Shown piece by piece: positions 1 through 6,726 of a DNA stretch of 9,584 bases. Where the stretch lies: positions 1 through 9,584 of the forward strand of contig JAQTRN010000022.1 of NCBI GenBank assembly GCA_028711795.1, read 5' to 3'. Origin of the DNA: Dehalococcoidales bacterium (GTDB taxonomy: Bacteria; Chloroflexota; Dehalococcoidia; Dehalococcoidales; JAQTRN01). Made by a program: the position numbers and the translations under genes. Numbering within the stretch: position 1 is the first letter of the stretch; every line of letters starts with the position of its first letter. The notes below the pieces were generated by a model that was given only the letters and a program-made list of their open reading frames with translations, searched no databases and was not told the DNA's origin.

Positions 1-2618
1 CCCGTCCGGTTGATGACCAGGTCGCCAAAGGCGGCGTCCCTGGCGACCATCAATTCGTAACCTTCGGCACCGGCCAGGGCGCTCCACTGGAAAATAGGCT
101 TTGTTTCGATGTTTTTGGCGGCTGCTCCCGGGGTCTTGAGACTCGGGGCGGTGGCACCAGTGCCCAGGCTGGTAGTGAACGTCCGGGTGGCCGACCACGG
201 GGTCAGTAGCGGCTCCGTGGCCCTCACCCGCCAGTAATAGGTCGTTGCCGAGCGGAGTTGTGCCGATAGACGTACGATACTGACGTTAGTGCTGCCCTTG
301 AAGGGCAGGCTCAGGAAGTCGCTATCGTAGTCAAGCTGCCACTCATAATCGGTAGCACTGCCGGCTGCTTCCCAGGCCAGGTTTACATTTCTGGGGTCGA
401 TACCAGGTGCCTGGTCGGCTGGAGAAATCAAGCTTACCGAATTTGATAAGCTATCGACCATGGTCACAAGCTGGTTATGGGTGGTGTCAATCGACCATAG
501 CTTTGAGCCGAAGTACCATAGCCCGGACAGAGTGGCGCCGCTATCCAGGCCGGCAACTATAGTCTCAAATACTGGCTCTGTGGAGTCCCACGGATTAAGG
601 CATCGCTCCATGCCACCTTCGTTATCGATGACGCTGGCGGGCTGGCTATTGGCGGCGTACAGGATACCGCCGCTGGACATCGCCAGTTGGACAATACGAC
701 TGGCCGTTGCCTGGTTTCGGGGAAGAGTGGCATCTATACCCTGCCAGCTACTGCTCTGACCGATCACCAGACTATATATGTTGTCATCCGGCGCATCGCT
801 GGCGGCGTAGACGGTGTTATTGCTGGCGGACCTGGCATCGAAGGCGACGCTAATATTGCCGGTGAACGGCGCTACTGTAGCGGCTGCCGGCAATGCGCTG
901 AACGAAGCCCCGTTATTGCTGGAATAGAATACCCAGCCGGCGGTATTGCCAACCAAAATGGCTGTCTGGCCGGGTGAAATTGCTATCGAGTTGAGCGAGT
1001 TCGTTCCCACCACCGCTGGCGGCAGATAAGTCAGGCCGCTATCGGTACTCCGGTAGATCAGTCCCCGGTTGCCGAGGGCATCGAAGCTGCCCATCAGTAG
1101 AGTGTCACTACTGACTACCGCTAGCACGTCGATATTGAAAGGCGTTCCCGTGGCCGGGTCGGTCGCCGGGTGGGGTGGGCTGAAGCTTTGGCCATTGTCG
1201 GTCGACTGCCAGGTGACCGGCTGGCCGTGGCTCAGCCCGGCGATATACACTACCTGATTTCCCGGACCATACTGCGGCGGCAGTCTCACTTTGGAGATCT
1301 GGTCAACATCGGCCAGGGCGCCGGATAAGACCCTTTCCCATCTCGCCCCGGTACCGCGCCACAGACTGTGTTTACCACTGCCGAAGGTGAGCAGGAAAAG
1401 GGTGCCGTCCTGGCGGTAGTCAGGTGACGGCGCCAGGTCCAGAATAGTGCCGATGGTCGTATCAATCAGACTGGTCTGGTTCCAGGTGTTCCCGCCATCA
1501 TTGGAGCGGGAAAAAGCGCTTTCACTGCCGCTGGTGACGGCGCAGGCGCGTCCGCTGACAGCCAAATCTGCGGGCATGAGGACATACGTCTGGCCACTCC
1601 CCGTCGGTTCTTTGACGCTGGTTGCCCAGTGACTACCGCCATCGGTGCTGCGATAGACCTGGTTGCTACTGGCGGTACCGGCTAACAATCTGGCTGTCAC
1701 CGTCTCGCCGGTAACGGCCAGGCTGATAACGCTGGCGTCCAAACCAAGATCGTGAGCGCTGTCGCCTACTCGGTAGACGTCACCGCCGCTGCCGGCCACG
1801 CCGAGGAATACTTCACCGGTGACCGCGAAATCATTCGGGAAACAGATATGCGAGGCGGCGGTGATGGCGAAAGGGGCGGTATCACCTGACAGCAGTTCCA
1901 CACCGCCGGCCCAATCGCCGGCGGTACCGTGGTTGCTGATAAGACTGGCGTTAGTTTCATCGGTGACCAACGCCAGAATCTCATGATTGGCGGCGAAATC
2001 GGGTGGACTGGCGATAGCATAGACATCACAGTTGCCTGCTTCCAGGTCAGTCCACTGTGCGCCGGCTGCGGCTTCCGGCAGGTAGTAGACGCCGCCAAAC
2101 TGGCCGGTATCGGTATCGGCGGTGCCGAAAAATATCTGGGGTTGACCGGCGGCATCGTAGCCAACATCCAGGCAGGTGACCGTTTCATTATCATCGAGGA
2201 CCGGGAAAGTCGTCTCCTCGACAATACTGAAGCTGGCACCGGCATTGCCGGACTTGAATATGTGGTTACCATCGGTCAGGTAGATGGTACTGGCGCTCAA
2301 ATCGGAGCCGACAATGTCCCGGACCTGTCCGGTGAATTGTCCGGTGCTCATCCAGGTATCGCCGCCGTCTGTGGACTTGAACAGTGTGGAATCGGCTCCA
2401 GTAGCACTGACGCCGGCGTAAAGGGTGCCATCCAGGGCCATTATCGGGTGCCGGACATCCGAACCACTGGCCAGCACCCAGCCGCCTGGCTGACCCTGGG
2501 CAGGGATACTGACGGGTGACCAGTTGACTTCACCTGCGGCGACGGCGGAAGCAGGGGCAAAAAACAGGCCGAACAGGCCAAGTAGCAGTACGGGGACAGC
2601 CAGCTTGAGCCTTGTCAT
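1..2618 (-). CDS. Large exported Asp-box / fibronectin type III repeat protein (C-terminus beyond window)
   Basis: The minus-strand frame is open from an ATG at 2618 to the window edge: 872 codons, no stop. The N-terminus (MTRLKLAVPVLLLGLFGLFF, then APASAVAAG) is a signal peptide with likely cleavage after Ala25 or Ala27, so the protein is exported. Asp-box-like motifs follow at about residues 82-89 (STDGGDTW), 122-131, 323-331 (RSTDGGSHW), 371-379 (RSNDGGNTW), 470-479, 522-531 and 565-573. Such motifs mark beta-propeller repeats of the sialidase/BNR type. I see no sialidase FRIP motif, so an enzymatic role is not supported. Residues about 726-816 look like a fibronectin type III-like domain (NLAWEAAGSATDYEWQLDYD, later YYWRVRA), and a second starts near 825. 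Family knowledge suggests a cell-surface or extracellular binding or structural role; the exact function is unknown. It is divergent from the heat-shock operon. The start fits the signal peptide, but the nearest Shine-Dalgarno-like sequence is 16 bases away. The C-terminal anchor, if any, is not visible. Confidence 0.85.
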   Translation of the reverse strand, partial: MTRLKLAVPVLLLGLFGLFFAPASAVAAGEVNWSPVSIPAQGQPGGWVLASGSDVRHPIMALDGTLYAGVSATGADSTLFKSTDGGDTWMSTGQFTGQVRDIVGSDLSASTIYLTDGNHIFKSGNAGASFSIVEETTFPVLDDNETVTCLDVGYDAAGQPQIFFGTADTDTGQFGGVYYLPEAAAGAQWTDLEAGNCDVYAIASPPDFAANHEILALVTDETNASLISNHGTAGDWAGGVELLSGDTAPFAITAASHICFPNDFAVTGEVFLGVAGSGGDVYRVGDSAHDLGLDASVISLAVTGETVTARLLAGTASSNQVYRSTDGGSHWATSVKEPTGSGQTYVLMPADLAVSGRACAVTSGSESAFSRSNDGGNTWNQTSLIDTTIGTILDLAPSPDYRQDGTLFLLTFGSGKHSLWRGTGARWERVLSGALADVDQISKVRLPPQYGPGNQVVYIAGLSHGQPVTWQSTDNGQSFSPPHPATDPATGTPFNIDVLAVVSSDTLLMGSFDALGNRGLIYRSTDSGLTYLPPAVVGTNSLNSIAISPGQTAILVGNTAGWVFYSSNNGASFSALPAAATVAPFTGNISVAFDARSASNNTVYAASDAPDDNIYSLVIGQSSSWQGIDATLPRNQATASRIVQLAMSSGGILYAANSQPASVIDNEGGMERCLNPWDSTEPVFETIVAGLDSGATLSGLWYFGSKLWSIDTTHNQLVTMVDSLSNSVSLISPADQAPGIDPRNVNLAWEAAGSATDYEWQLDYDSDFLSLPFKGSTNVSIVRLSAQLRSATTYYWRVRATEPLLTPWSATRTFTTSLGTGATAPSLKTPGAAAKNIETKPIFQWSALAGAEGYELMVARDAAFGDLVINRT

Positions 2619-2634
2619 ATCTGGCGCAACTTTA

Positions 2635-2642
2635 CTCTCCCC
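2635..2642 (-). promoter_or_regulatory. Candidate ribosome binding site of the surface-protein gene
   Basis: On the minus strand this reads GGGGAGAG, 16 bases before the ATG at 2618. The distance is longer than usual, so either spacing is relaxed or the start is weakly recognised. An in-frame TTG at 2657 exists but would put charged residues and a proline ahead of a normal signal peptide, so ATG 2618 is preferred. Confidence 0.35.
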
Positions 2643-2727
2643 ATAGGGAAAAGTCAAACCCGCCAGCCTTGATTTTCACCGTTACAGTGGGATCGTAATT
2701 TGGTGAACTATCCCCTTGACTCCTGTG

Positions 2728-2755
2728 ATTATTCTCACCTTCAAATTGAGTGTAA
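2728..2755 (-). promoter_or_regulatory. Candidate sigma-A-type promoter facing the surface-protein gene
   Basis: On the minus strand TTACAC (2755-2750) is followed after 16 bases by AATAAT (2733-2728). These match four of six and five of six consensus bases. Transcription would start near 2721 and give a leader of about 100 bases before the ATG at 2618. It was found by eye only and such matches arise by chance. Confidence 0.3.
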
Positions 2756-2940
2756 TCCATCCACTGGCCTTTTCTTTAACAAAGGAAGGGGAGAGTAGTT
2801 AAAACAGACAACAGTGCCAGTCTATAGAGTTTCGGCGACTACAACCATGAGTCAATCAGAAGGCCTTCAATAACGGTTTAATTTGACGCAATATGTCCCT
2901 ATACGCTCGCTTTCTGTCCGGATAGTCCTCAGTTGAGCTA

Positions 2941-2970
2941 TTGACAAGCGCCATCAAGAAGTGGTTTAAT
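2941..2970 (+). promoter_or_regulatory. Sigma-A-type promoter of the hrcA-grpE-dnaK-dnaJ operon
   Basis: A perfect -35 box TTGACA (2941-2946) is followed after 18 bases by TTTAAT (2965-2970), a five-of-six match to TATAAT. The predicted transcription start is near 2977, inside the CIRCE element that begins at 2976. That geometry is expected for a vegetative promoter blocked by HrcA. Confidence 0.8.
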
Positions 2971-2975
2971 GAGCG

Positions 2976-3002
2976 TTAGCAGTCGAGGGTCGGGACTGCT
3001 AA
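2976..3002 (+). promoter_or_regulatory. CIRCE operator (HrcA binding site), variant sequence
   Basis: A perfect inverted repeat has half-sites TTAGCAGTC (2976-2984) and GACTGCTAA (2994-3002) separated by exactly nine bases. The known CIRCE consensus is TTAGCACTC-N9-GAGTGCTAA. Each half-site differs at one position, and the two differences are symmetrical, so dyad symmetry is kept. It overlaps the predicted transcription start and ends 12 bases before the hrcA start codon. The encoded regulator immediately downstream is HrcA, which makes autorepression very likely. In RNA it could also form a 5'-end stem-loop. Confidence 0.93.
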
Positions 3003-3004
3003 TC

Positions 3005-3010
3005 GGAGGT
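3005..3010 (+). promoter_or_regulatory. Ribosome binding site of hrcA
   Basis: GGAGGT sits four bases before a GTG codon at 3015. It decides the start: GTG 3015 gives the normal HrcA N-terminus (LNTRRETILKSIV), with no nearby ATG in frame. Confidence 0.8.
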
Positions 3011-3014
3011 AACC

Positions 3015-4031
3015 GTGCTAAATACCAGAAGAGAGACTATCCTCAAGTCCATTGTCAGGCAGTACATTGCCAAGGCAACCCCGGTGTCATCGCAGAGTAT
3101 TATCGAGGACAACCGGCTGGGGGTAAGCTCGGCTACCATTCGTAACGAGATGGCCTACCTGGAAGAGGAAAACTACATCACCCGGCCACACTCCTCGGCC
3201 GGCGGCATACCGCTGGACAAGGGCTATCGCCATTATGTGGACACGCTAGAAGAGACTGCGCTCCCGATGGTGGATCAGCGCCTGGTGGCCCATCTTTTCC
3301 ACCAGGTAGAGAGAGAACTGGAGGAGTGGCTGAATCTGGCCGCTACCCTCATTGCTCAGCTCGCACAGAATATAGCGGTGATTACTCCTCCCAAACCCCC
3401 GGCCTACCAGTTCAAACATCTGGAACTAATCGCGCTGCACCACTCCCTGGTATTGATCGTCCTCGTTCTGCGAGGCGCCAGGGCAAGGGAGCAGTTAATC
3501 ACCTTCCCGGAAGCCATACCTCAGTGGGACTTGGCCACGGTGGCGAACAGGTTGAATAGTGAGTACGCTGATATGACCAGCCCACAGATTGCTGCCCGTA
3601 ATGCCCAACTTTCCCCGGCGGAACAGCAGATAACTGAATGCGTCCTGAAGATGATGCGGGCAGAGGATAACCAGCAGTACCAAGACCCTTATCTGGATGG
3701 CATGCACTTTATACTCAACCAACCCGAGTTTGCCCAGAGTCGCCGGCTGCTGGCGCTGATGGAACTGGTGGAGCAGCGGAAACTGCTACAGCATATCATG
3801 CCTGCCGAACTACCTTTCCGCCAGGTTAGAGTGGTTATCGGCCGGGAGAACAAAGCCGAGGCTGTCCAGGAATATAGTGTGGTTATCAGCCAATACGGCC
3901 TGCCGCATGAGGCCATCGGCACTATCAGCGTCGTCGGCCCGACTCGAATGCCCTACGAGCGTACTATCTCCACAGTAGACTACCTGTCCCTGGTGCTGAG
4001 CCGTCTGGTAGCCGAGGTATACGGCCGGTAA
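3015..4031 (+). CDS. hrcA: Heat-inducible transcription repressor HrcA
   Basis: This 338-residue protein is close to the usual HrcA length of about 340. HrcA is a dimeric repressor that binds CIRCE and is kept active by chaperonin in the studied bacteria. Residues 1-76 form the winged-helix DNA-binding domain, with recognition-helix sequence GVSSATIRNEMAYLEE (36-51) and the wing segment around HSSAGGIP (59-66) leading to DKGYRHYVD. The usual wing motif is SAGRIP; here the arginine is Gly64. The middle part is the dimerisation/GAF-like domain. The C-terminal signature GPTRMPYERTISTVDYLS is present. The gene opens the operon, directly behind a CIRCE element, with a GTG start. grpE follows after 102 bases. 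Identity is very secure; only the effect of Gly64 is uncertain. Confidence 0.96.
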   Translation: MLNTRRETILKSIVRQYIAKATPVSSQSIIEDNRLGVSSATIRNEMAYLEEENYITRPHSSAGGIPLDKGYRHYVDTLEETALPMVDQRLVAHLFHQVERELEEWLNLAATLIAQLAQNIAVITPPKPPAYQFKHLELIALHHSLVLIVLVLRGARAREQLITFPEAIPQWDLATVANRLNSEYADMTSPQIAARNAQLSPAEQQITECVLKMMRAEDNQQYQDPYLDGMHFILNQPEFAQSRRLLALMELVEQRKLLQHIMPAELPFRQVRVVIGRENKAEAVQEYSVVISQYGLPHEAIGTISVVGPTRMPYERTISTVDYLSLVLSRLVAEVYGR

Positions 4032-4075
4032 TTGCCCGGCGAATAGATGGGGGCAGCGCCAAAATCAGAAAAGTT

Positions 4076-4088
4076 ATGGACAGTCCAT
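4076..4088. repeat. Short perfect palindrome between hrcA and grpE
   Basis: ATGGAC and GTCCAT flank a single A in the 102-base hrcA-grpE gap. It is too tight to form an RNA hairpin with a normal loop, and it does not match CIRCE. It may be chance. Confidence 0.3.
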
Positions 4089-4117
4089 GTTAAGTGCGAT
4101 AACATTGATTTAGAAGC

Positions 4118-4123
4118 GGAGGA
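4118..4123 (+). promoter_or_regulatory. Ribosome binding site of grpE
   Basis: GGAGGA lies 10 bases before the ATG at 4134. The spacing is slightly long, but there is no better start: an in-frame TAG sits directly before the ATG. Confidence 0.6.
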
Positions 4124-4133
4124 AAACAGATAG

Positions 4134-4679
4134 ATGCTGGAGAATCCAGAGCGGGATGAGACGGCCGAAGCCATGCCTGCAGCCACCGAAATTGATATCG
4201 ACTCGCTAAGCAAGGCACTGGCCACAGAAAAGGAAAAGGCAGCGACTTACCTGGCCAACTGGCAGCGCGCCCAGGCAGATTTTACCAATTATAAACGGCG
4301 TACTGAGCAGGAGTGCCAGGAAACCAGCCGGTTCGCCAATACCACCCTTTTACTCAGCATATTACCCGCCCTGGATGACTTCGAGCGGGCGCTGGGCTAT
4401 GTCCCACCGGACATCGCCGAACAACCCTGGGTAGACGGCATCAGGCTCATCGTACGTAAGCTTCAGACCAGTCTGGAGGCCCAGGGGCTTTCGCCGATCA
4501 AGGCGTTAGGGGAACCATTTGACCCCAGGCTACACGAGGCCGCAGCGCAGGGGGAAGGCGAAGAGGGTATGGTTGTGGGAGAGCTGAAGAAAGGCTATAA
4601 ACTGTTTGACCGAGTTATTCGACCGACTACGGTCGTGGTAGGTAATGGTGCGGCAGTAGAAAAGAAAGAGGAAGGTTGA
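4134..4679 (+). CDS. grpE: GrpE, nucleotide exchange factor for DnaK
   Basis: This 181-residue protein drives release of ADP from DnaK so that ATP can bind and substrate be released. Residues 1-20 are an acidic, probably disordered tail. About 22-65 are charged and heptad-like (SLSKALATEKEKAATYLANW and on), the long dimeric coiled coil. PALDDFERAL (78-87) is the conserved four-helix-bundle region. GLSPIKALGEPFDPRLHEA (118-136) leads into the C-terminal beta-wing, which ends with DRVIRPTTVVVGNG (159-172). The length is normal for the family. The stop codon lies two bases before the dnaK ATG, so translation of the two is probably coupled. Located second in the HrcA-controlled operon. Confidence 0.96.
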   Translation: MLENPERDETAEAMPAATEIDIDSLSKALATEKEKAATYLANWQRAQADFTNYKRRTEQECQETSRFANTTLLLSILPALDDFERALGYVPPDIAEQPWVDGIRLIVRKLQTSLEAQGLSPIKALGEPFDPRLHEAAAQGEGEEGMVVGELKKGYKLFDRVIRPTTVVVGNGAAVEKKEEG

Positions 4680-4681
4680 GT

Positions 4682-6625
4682 ATGGCAAAAGTTATTGGAA
4701 TAGATCTCGGAACTACCAAGAGTGTCGTGGCGGTGGTGGAGGGCGGTGAGCCCGTAGTCATTACTGGCTCGGAAGGAATCCGCGCCACCCCATCGGTGGT
4801 GGCGGTAAGTAAAACGGGCGAACGCCTGGTGGGTCTGATTGCCAAACGGCAGTCGATAGTCAACCCGGAGAACACCGTCTATAGCATAAAACGCTTTATG
4901 GGCCGCAAGTGGGGCGAGCCGGCCGGCCGAGAACTGCCGGTGGAAGAGGACGCCCGCCGTAAGACCTATAAGGTCACCAAAGGATCGAACAACGAGGTCC
5001 GTATACTGATGGGCGGTAAAGAATATAGCCCTGAGGAGATCTCGGCCATGATACTCCAGAAACTGAAGACCGATGCTGAGTCTTACCTGGGTGAGAAAGT
5101 CGATGAAGCGGTGATCACTGTGCCCGCCTATTTCAATGATAGCCAGCGGCAGGCGACCAAAGACGCCGGCGCTATCGCCGGCCTTAAAGTGCTCCGGATA
5201 ATCAATGAGCCGACAGCCGCCGCGCTGGCTTACGGGCTGGACAAAAAGAAGAAAGAGGAAATCATCGCCGTTTACGACCTTGGCGGCGGCACCTTCGATA
5301 TCTCCATACTCGAAATCGGAGGATTTGAGACTGGCGAAGGTACCATCCAGGTCCTATCCACCGCGGGTGATACCCACCTGGGCGGGGACGATTTCGACCA
5401 GAGAATTATGGACTGGCTGTGTGACGAGTTTAAGAAAGACCAGGGTATCGACCTGAGACAGGATAGAATGGCGCTGCAGCGACTGAAAGAGGCGGCGGAG
5501 AAAGCCAAGATCGAGCTTTCCACCGTCATGCAGACCGATATCAGTTTGCCCTTCATCACTGCCGATGCCAGCGGCCCTAAACACCTTAACATAAACCTTA
5601 CCCGGTCCAAACTGGAGCAACTGGTAATGGACCTGGTGGACAAGACCTTTGATCCCTGTCGCCAGGCACTGACCGATGCCAAGAAGGCCGCCAACAAACT
5701 CGAACTCAATGAGATACTACTGGTGGGCAGTGAAACCCGGATGCCGCTGGTACAGGAAAAAGTAAAGCAGTTCTTCGGCAAGGAGCCAAGCCGTGGTGTC
5801 AATCCGGAAGAGGTCGTCGCCATTGGCGCCGCCGTTCAGGGAGCTGTACTTAAGGGCGAGGTCAAAGAGGTCCTGCTACTGGACGTTACCCCGCTCACTC
5901 TGGGCATTGAGACTCTCGGCGGCGTGGCTACGCCCCTGATTCCGCGCAATACCACTATTCCCACCTCCAAGAGCCAGGTTTTCAGCACCGCGGCTGATAG
6001 CCAGACCAGCGTCGAGATCCATGTCCTCCAGGGGGAGAGACCAATGGCGACAGACAACCGGACACTCGGCCGTTTTATGCTGGATGGTATCTTGCCCGCG
6101 CCACGGGGCCTACCCCAGATTGAGGTGACTTTTGATATCGATGCTAACGGAATCCTCAATGTCCGGGCACAGGACAAAGGCACCGGCCGGGAGCAGAAGA
6201 TAACTATTACCGCCTCCAGCGGATTGAACAAAGAGGAAATAGAGCGCATGCGTCGGGAAGCCGAATCGCACGCCGCCGAGGACACCAGGCGCCGCGAGGA
6301 AGTAGAGGCCCGTAACAACGCTGACACGCTAGCTTACAGCGCCGAAAAAACACTGCGCGAGCAGAAAGACAAGATTCCGGCAGAACTGAACCGTGAAGTG
6401 GAGGGCAAGGTCTCAGCTTTACGCTCTGCACTCCAGGGTACAGACATAAATGCCATCCGCCAGGCAACCCAGGAAGTCTCAGAGGCGATGCAGAAGATAG
6501 GCGCGTCTGTTTACCAACAGCAGCAAGGGCAGCAACAGCCGCCACCACCACCTCCACCGGGTGGCCAGCCGCCTCCGGGCAAAGAGGATGAAGGTACCGT
6601 AGAAGGTGAATTTCGCGAAGTTTAA
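4682..6625 (+). CDS. dnaK: DnaK, Hsp70 molecular chaperone
   Basis: This 647-residue cytosolic Hsp70 binds exposed hydrophobic peptides in an ATP-controlled cycle. ATG 4682 is chosen because it gives MAKVIGIDLGTT and follows GGAAGG by six bases; a TTG at 4676 would add two residues and overlap grpE. The ATPase domain spans about 1-395: GIDLGTT (6-12), Lys70 in SIKRFMGRK, INEPTAAALAYG (174-185), DLGGGTFD (199-206), RLKEAAEKAKIELS (267-280) and VGSETRMP (348-355). The linker LLLDVTPLTLG (398-408) is intact. The beta substrate-binding domain runs to about 512, then a helical lid to about 610. The tail has a Gln- and Pro-rich segment (seven prolines at 620-626) and ends VEGEFREV. Odd residues: Lys13 and Val15 where E. 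coli has Asn13 and Cys15, and Ser350 in place of the second glycine of VGGxTRMP. The overall fold signature is otherwise complete. Confidence 0.97.
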   Translation: MAKVIGIDLGTTKSVVAVVEGGEPVVITGSEGIRATPSVVAVSKTGERLVGLIAKRQSIVNPENTVYSIKRFMGRKWGEPAGRELPVEEDARRKTYKVTKGSNNEVRILMGGKEYSPEEISAMILQKLKTDAESYLGEKVDEAVITVPAYFNDSQRQATKDAGAIAGLKVLRIINEPTAAALAYGLDKKKKEEIIAVYDLGGGTFDISILEIGGFETGEGTIQVLSTAGDTHLGGDDFDQRIMDWLCDEFKKDQGIDLRQDRMALQRLKEAAEKAKIELSTVMQTDISLPFITADASGPKHLNINLTRSKLEQLVMDLVDKTFDPCRQALTDAKKAANKLELNEILLVGSETRMPLVQEKVKQFFGKEPSRGVNPEEVVAIGAAVQGAVLKGEVKEVLLLDVTPLTLGIETLGGVATPLIPRNTTIPTSKSQVFSTAADSQTSVEIHVLQGERPMATDNRTLGRFMLDGILPAPRGLPQIEVTFDIDANGILNVRAQDKGTGREQKITITASSGLNKEEIERMRREAESHAAEDTRRREEVEARNNADTLAYSAEKTLREQKDKIPAELNREVEGKVSALRSALQGTDINAIRQATQEVSEAMQKIGASVYQQQQGQQQPPPPPPPGGQPPPGKEDEGTVEGEFREV

Positions 6626-6650
6626 GTGTAAAATATAGTGATGCGAAAAT

Positions 6651-6696
6651 CCCTCCCGCCACCGGCGACACGTATCGAACACAGTGTCCGGGAGGG
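6651..6696 (+). promoter_or_regulatory. Long inverted repeat / RNA hairpin between dnaK and dnaJ
   Basis: CCCTCCCG (6651-6658) pairs perfectly with CGGGAGGG (6689-6696). Inside it GACAC (6667-6671) pairs with GTGTC (6684-6688), leaving an eight-base bulge on the 5' side and a 12-base loop. A competing fold pairs CCGG (6662-6665) and ACAC (6668-6671) with GTGTCCGG (6684-6691). There is no T-run after the stem, so it is not a typical Rho-independent terminator. It may act in mRNA processing, stability or attenuation between the two genes; the role is inferred. It begins 25 bases after the dnaK stop and ends 30 bases before the dnaJ ATG. Confidence 0.6.
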
Positions 6697-6726
6697 GGTA
6701 GTACGTAAACTAATAAGTAGACCTTT

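Larger units (their letters stand above)
2619..3014. other. Divergent intergenic region
   Basis: This 396-base gap separates the surface-protein gene from hrcA. Its right end holds the hrcA promoter, CIRCE operator and ribosome binding site; its left half holds a weaker minus-strand promoter candidate. Between about 2756 and 2940 I see no gene: the ATG-started frames at 2847 and 2891 end after 8 and 10 codons. No tRNA-like fold, riboswitch or strong repeat was recognised there. Confidence 0.7.

Noticed and set aside
1766..2272. A 168-codon minus-strand open frame inside the surface gene
   Set aside because: It is in another frame of the same strand; its product is Ser/Pro-rich with no motif, as expected from a shifted GC-rich repeat gene.
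1929..2519. A 196-codon plus-strand open frame
   Set aside because: It is the codon-aligned antisense of the surface-protein gene, whose minus frame has a signal peptide and recognisable repeats over a much longer span. The plus frame shows no family signature.
2883..2905. TTGACG with TATACG as a second hrcA promoter
   Set aside because: The spacer is only 11 bases, too short for a sigma-A promoter.
4024..4040. GCCGG / CCGGC inverted repeat at the hrcA stop codon
   Set aside because: Only a five-base stem, with no T-run, in GC-rich sequence; expected by chance and termination here would cut the operon.
4074..4103. Possible internal promoter before grpE (TTATGG, 18 bases, GATAAC)
   Set aside because: Both boxes are poor matches and the genes form a normal operon behind a strong upstream promoter.
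5272..5823. A 183-codon minus-strand open frame opposite dnaK
   Set aside because: Antisense to highly conserved DnaK coding sequence; composition is low-complexity Ser/Leu-rich and no motif is visible.
6611..6639. Possible internal promoter before dnaJ using TATAGT as -10
   Set aside because: The -10 box is acceptable, but the base run at the right distance for a -35 (TTTCGC) matches only two of six positions.
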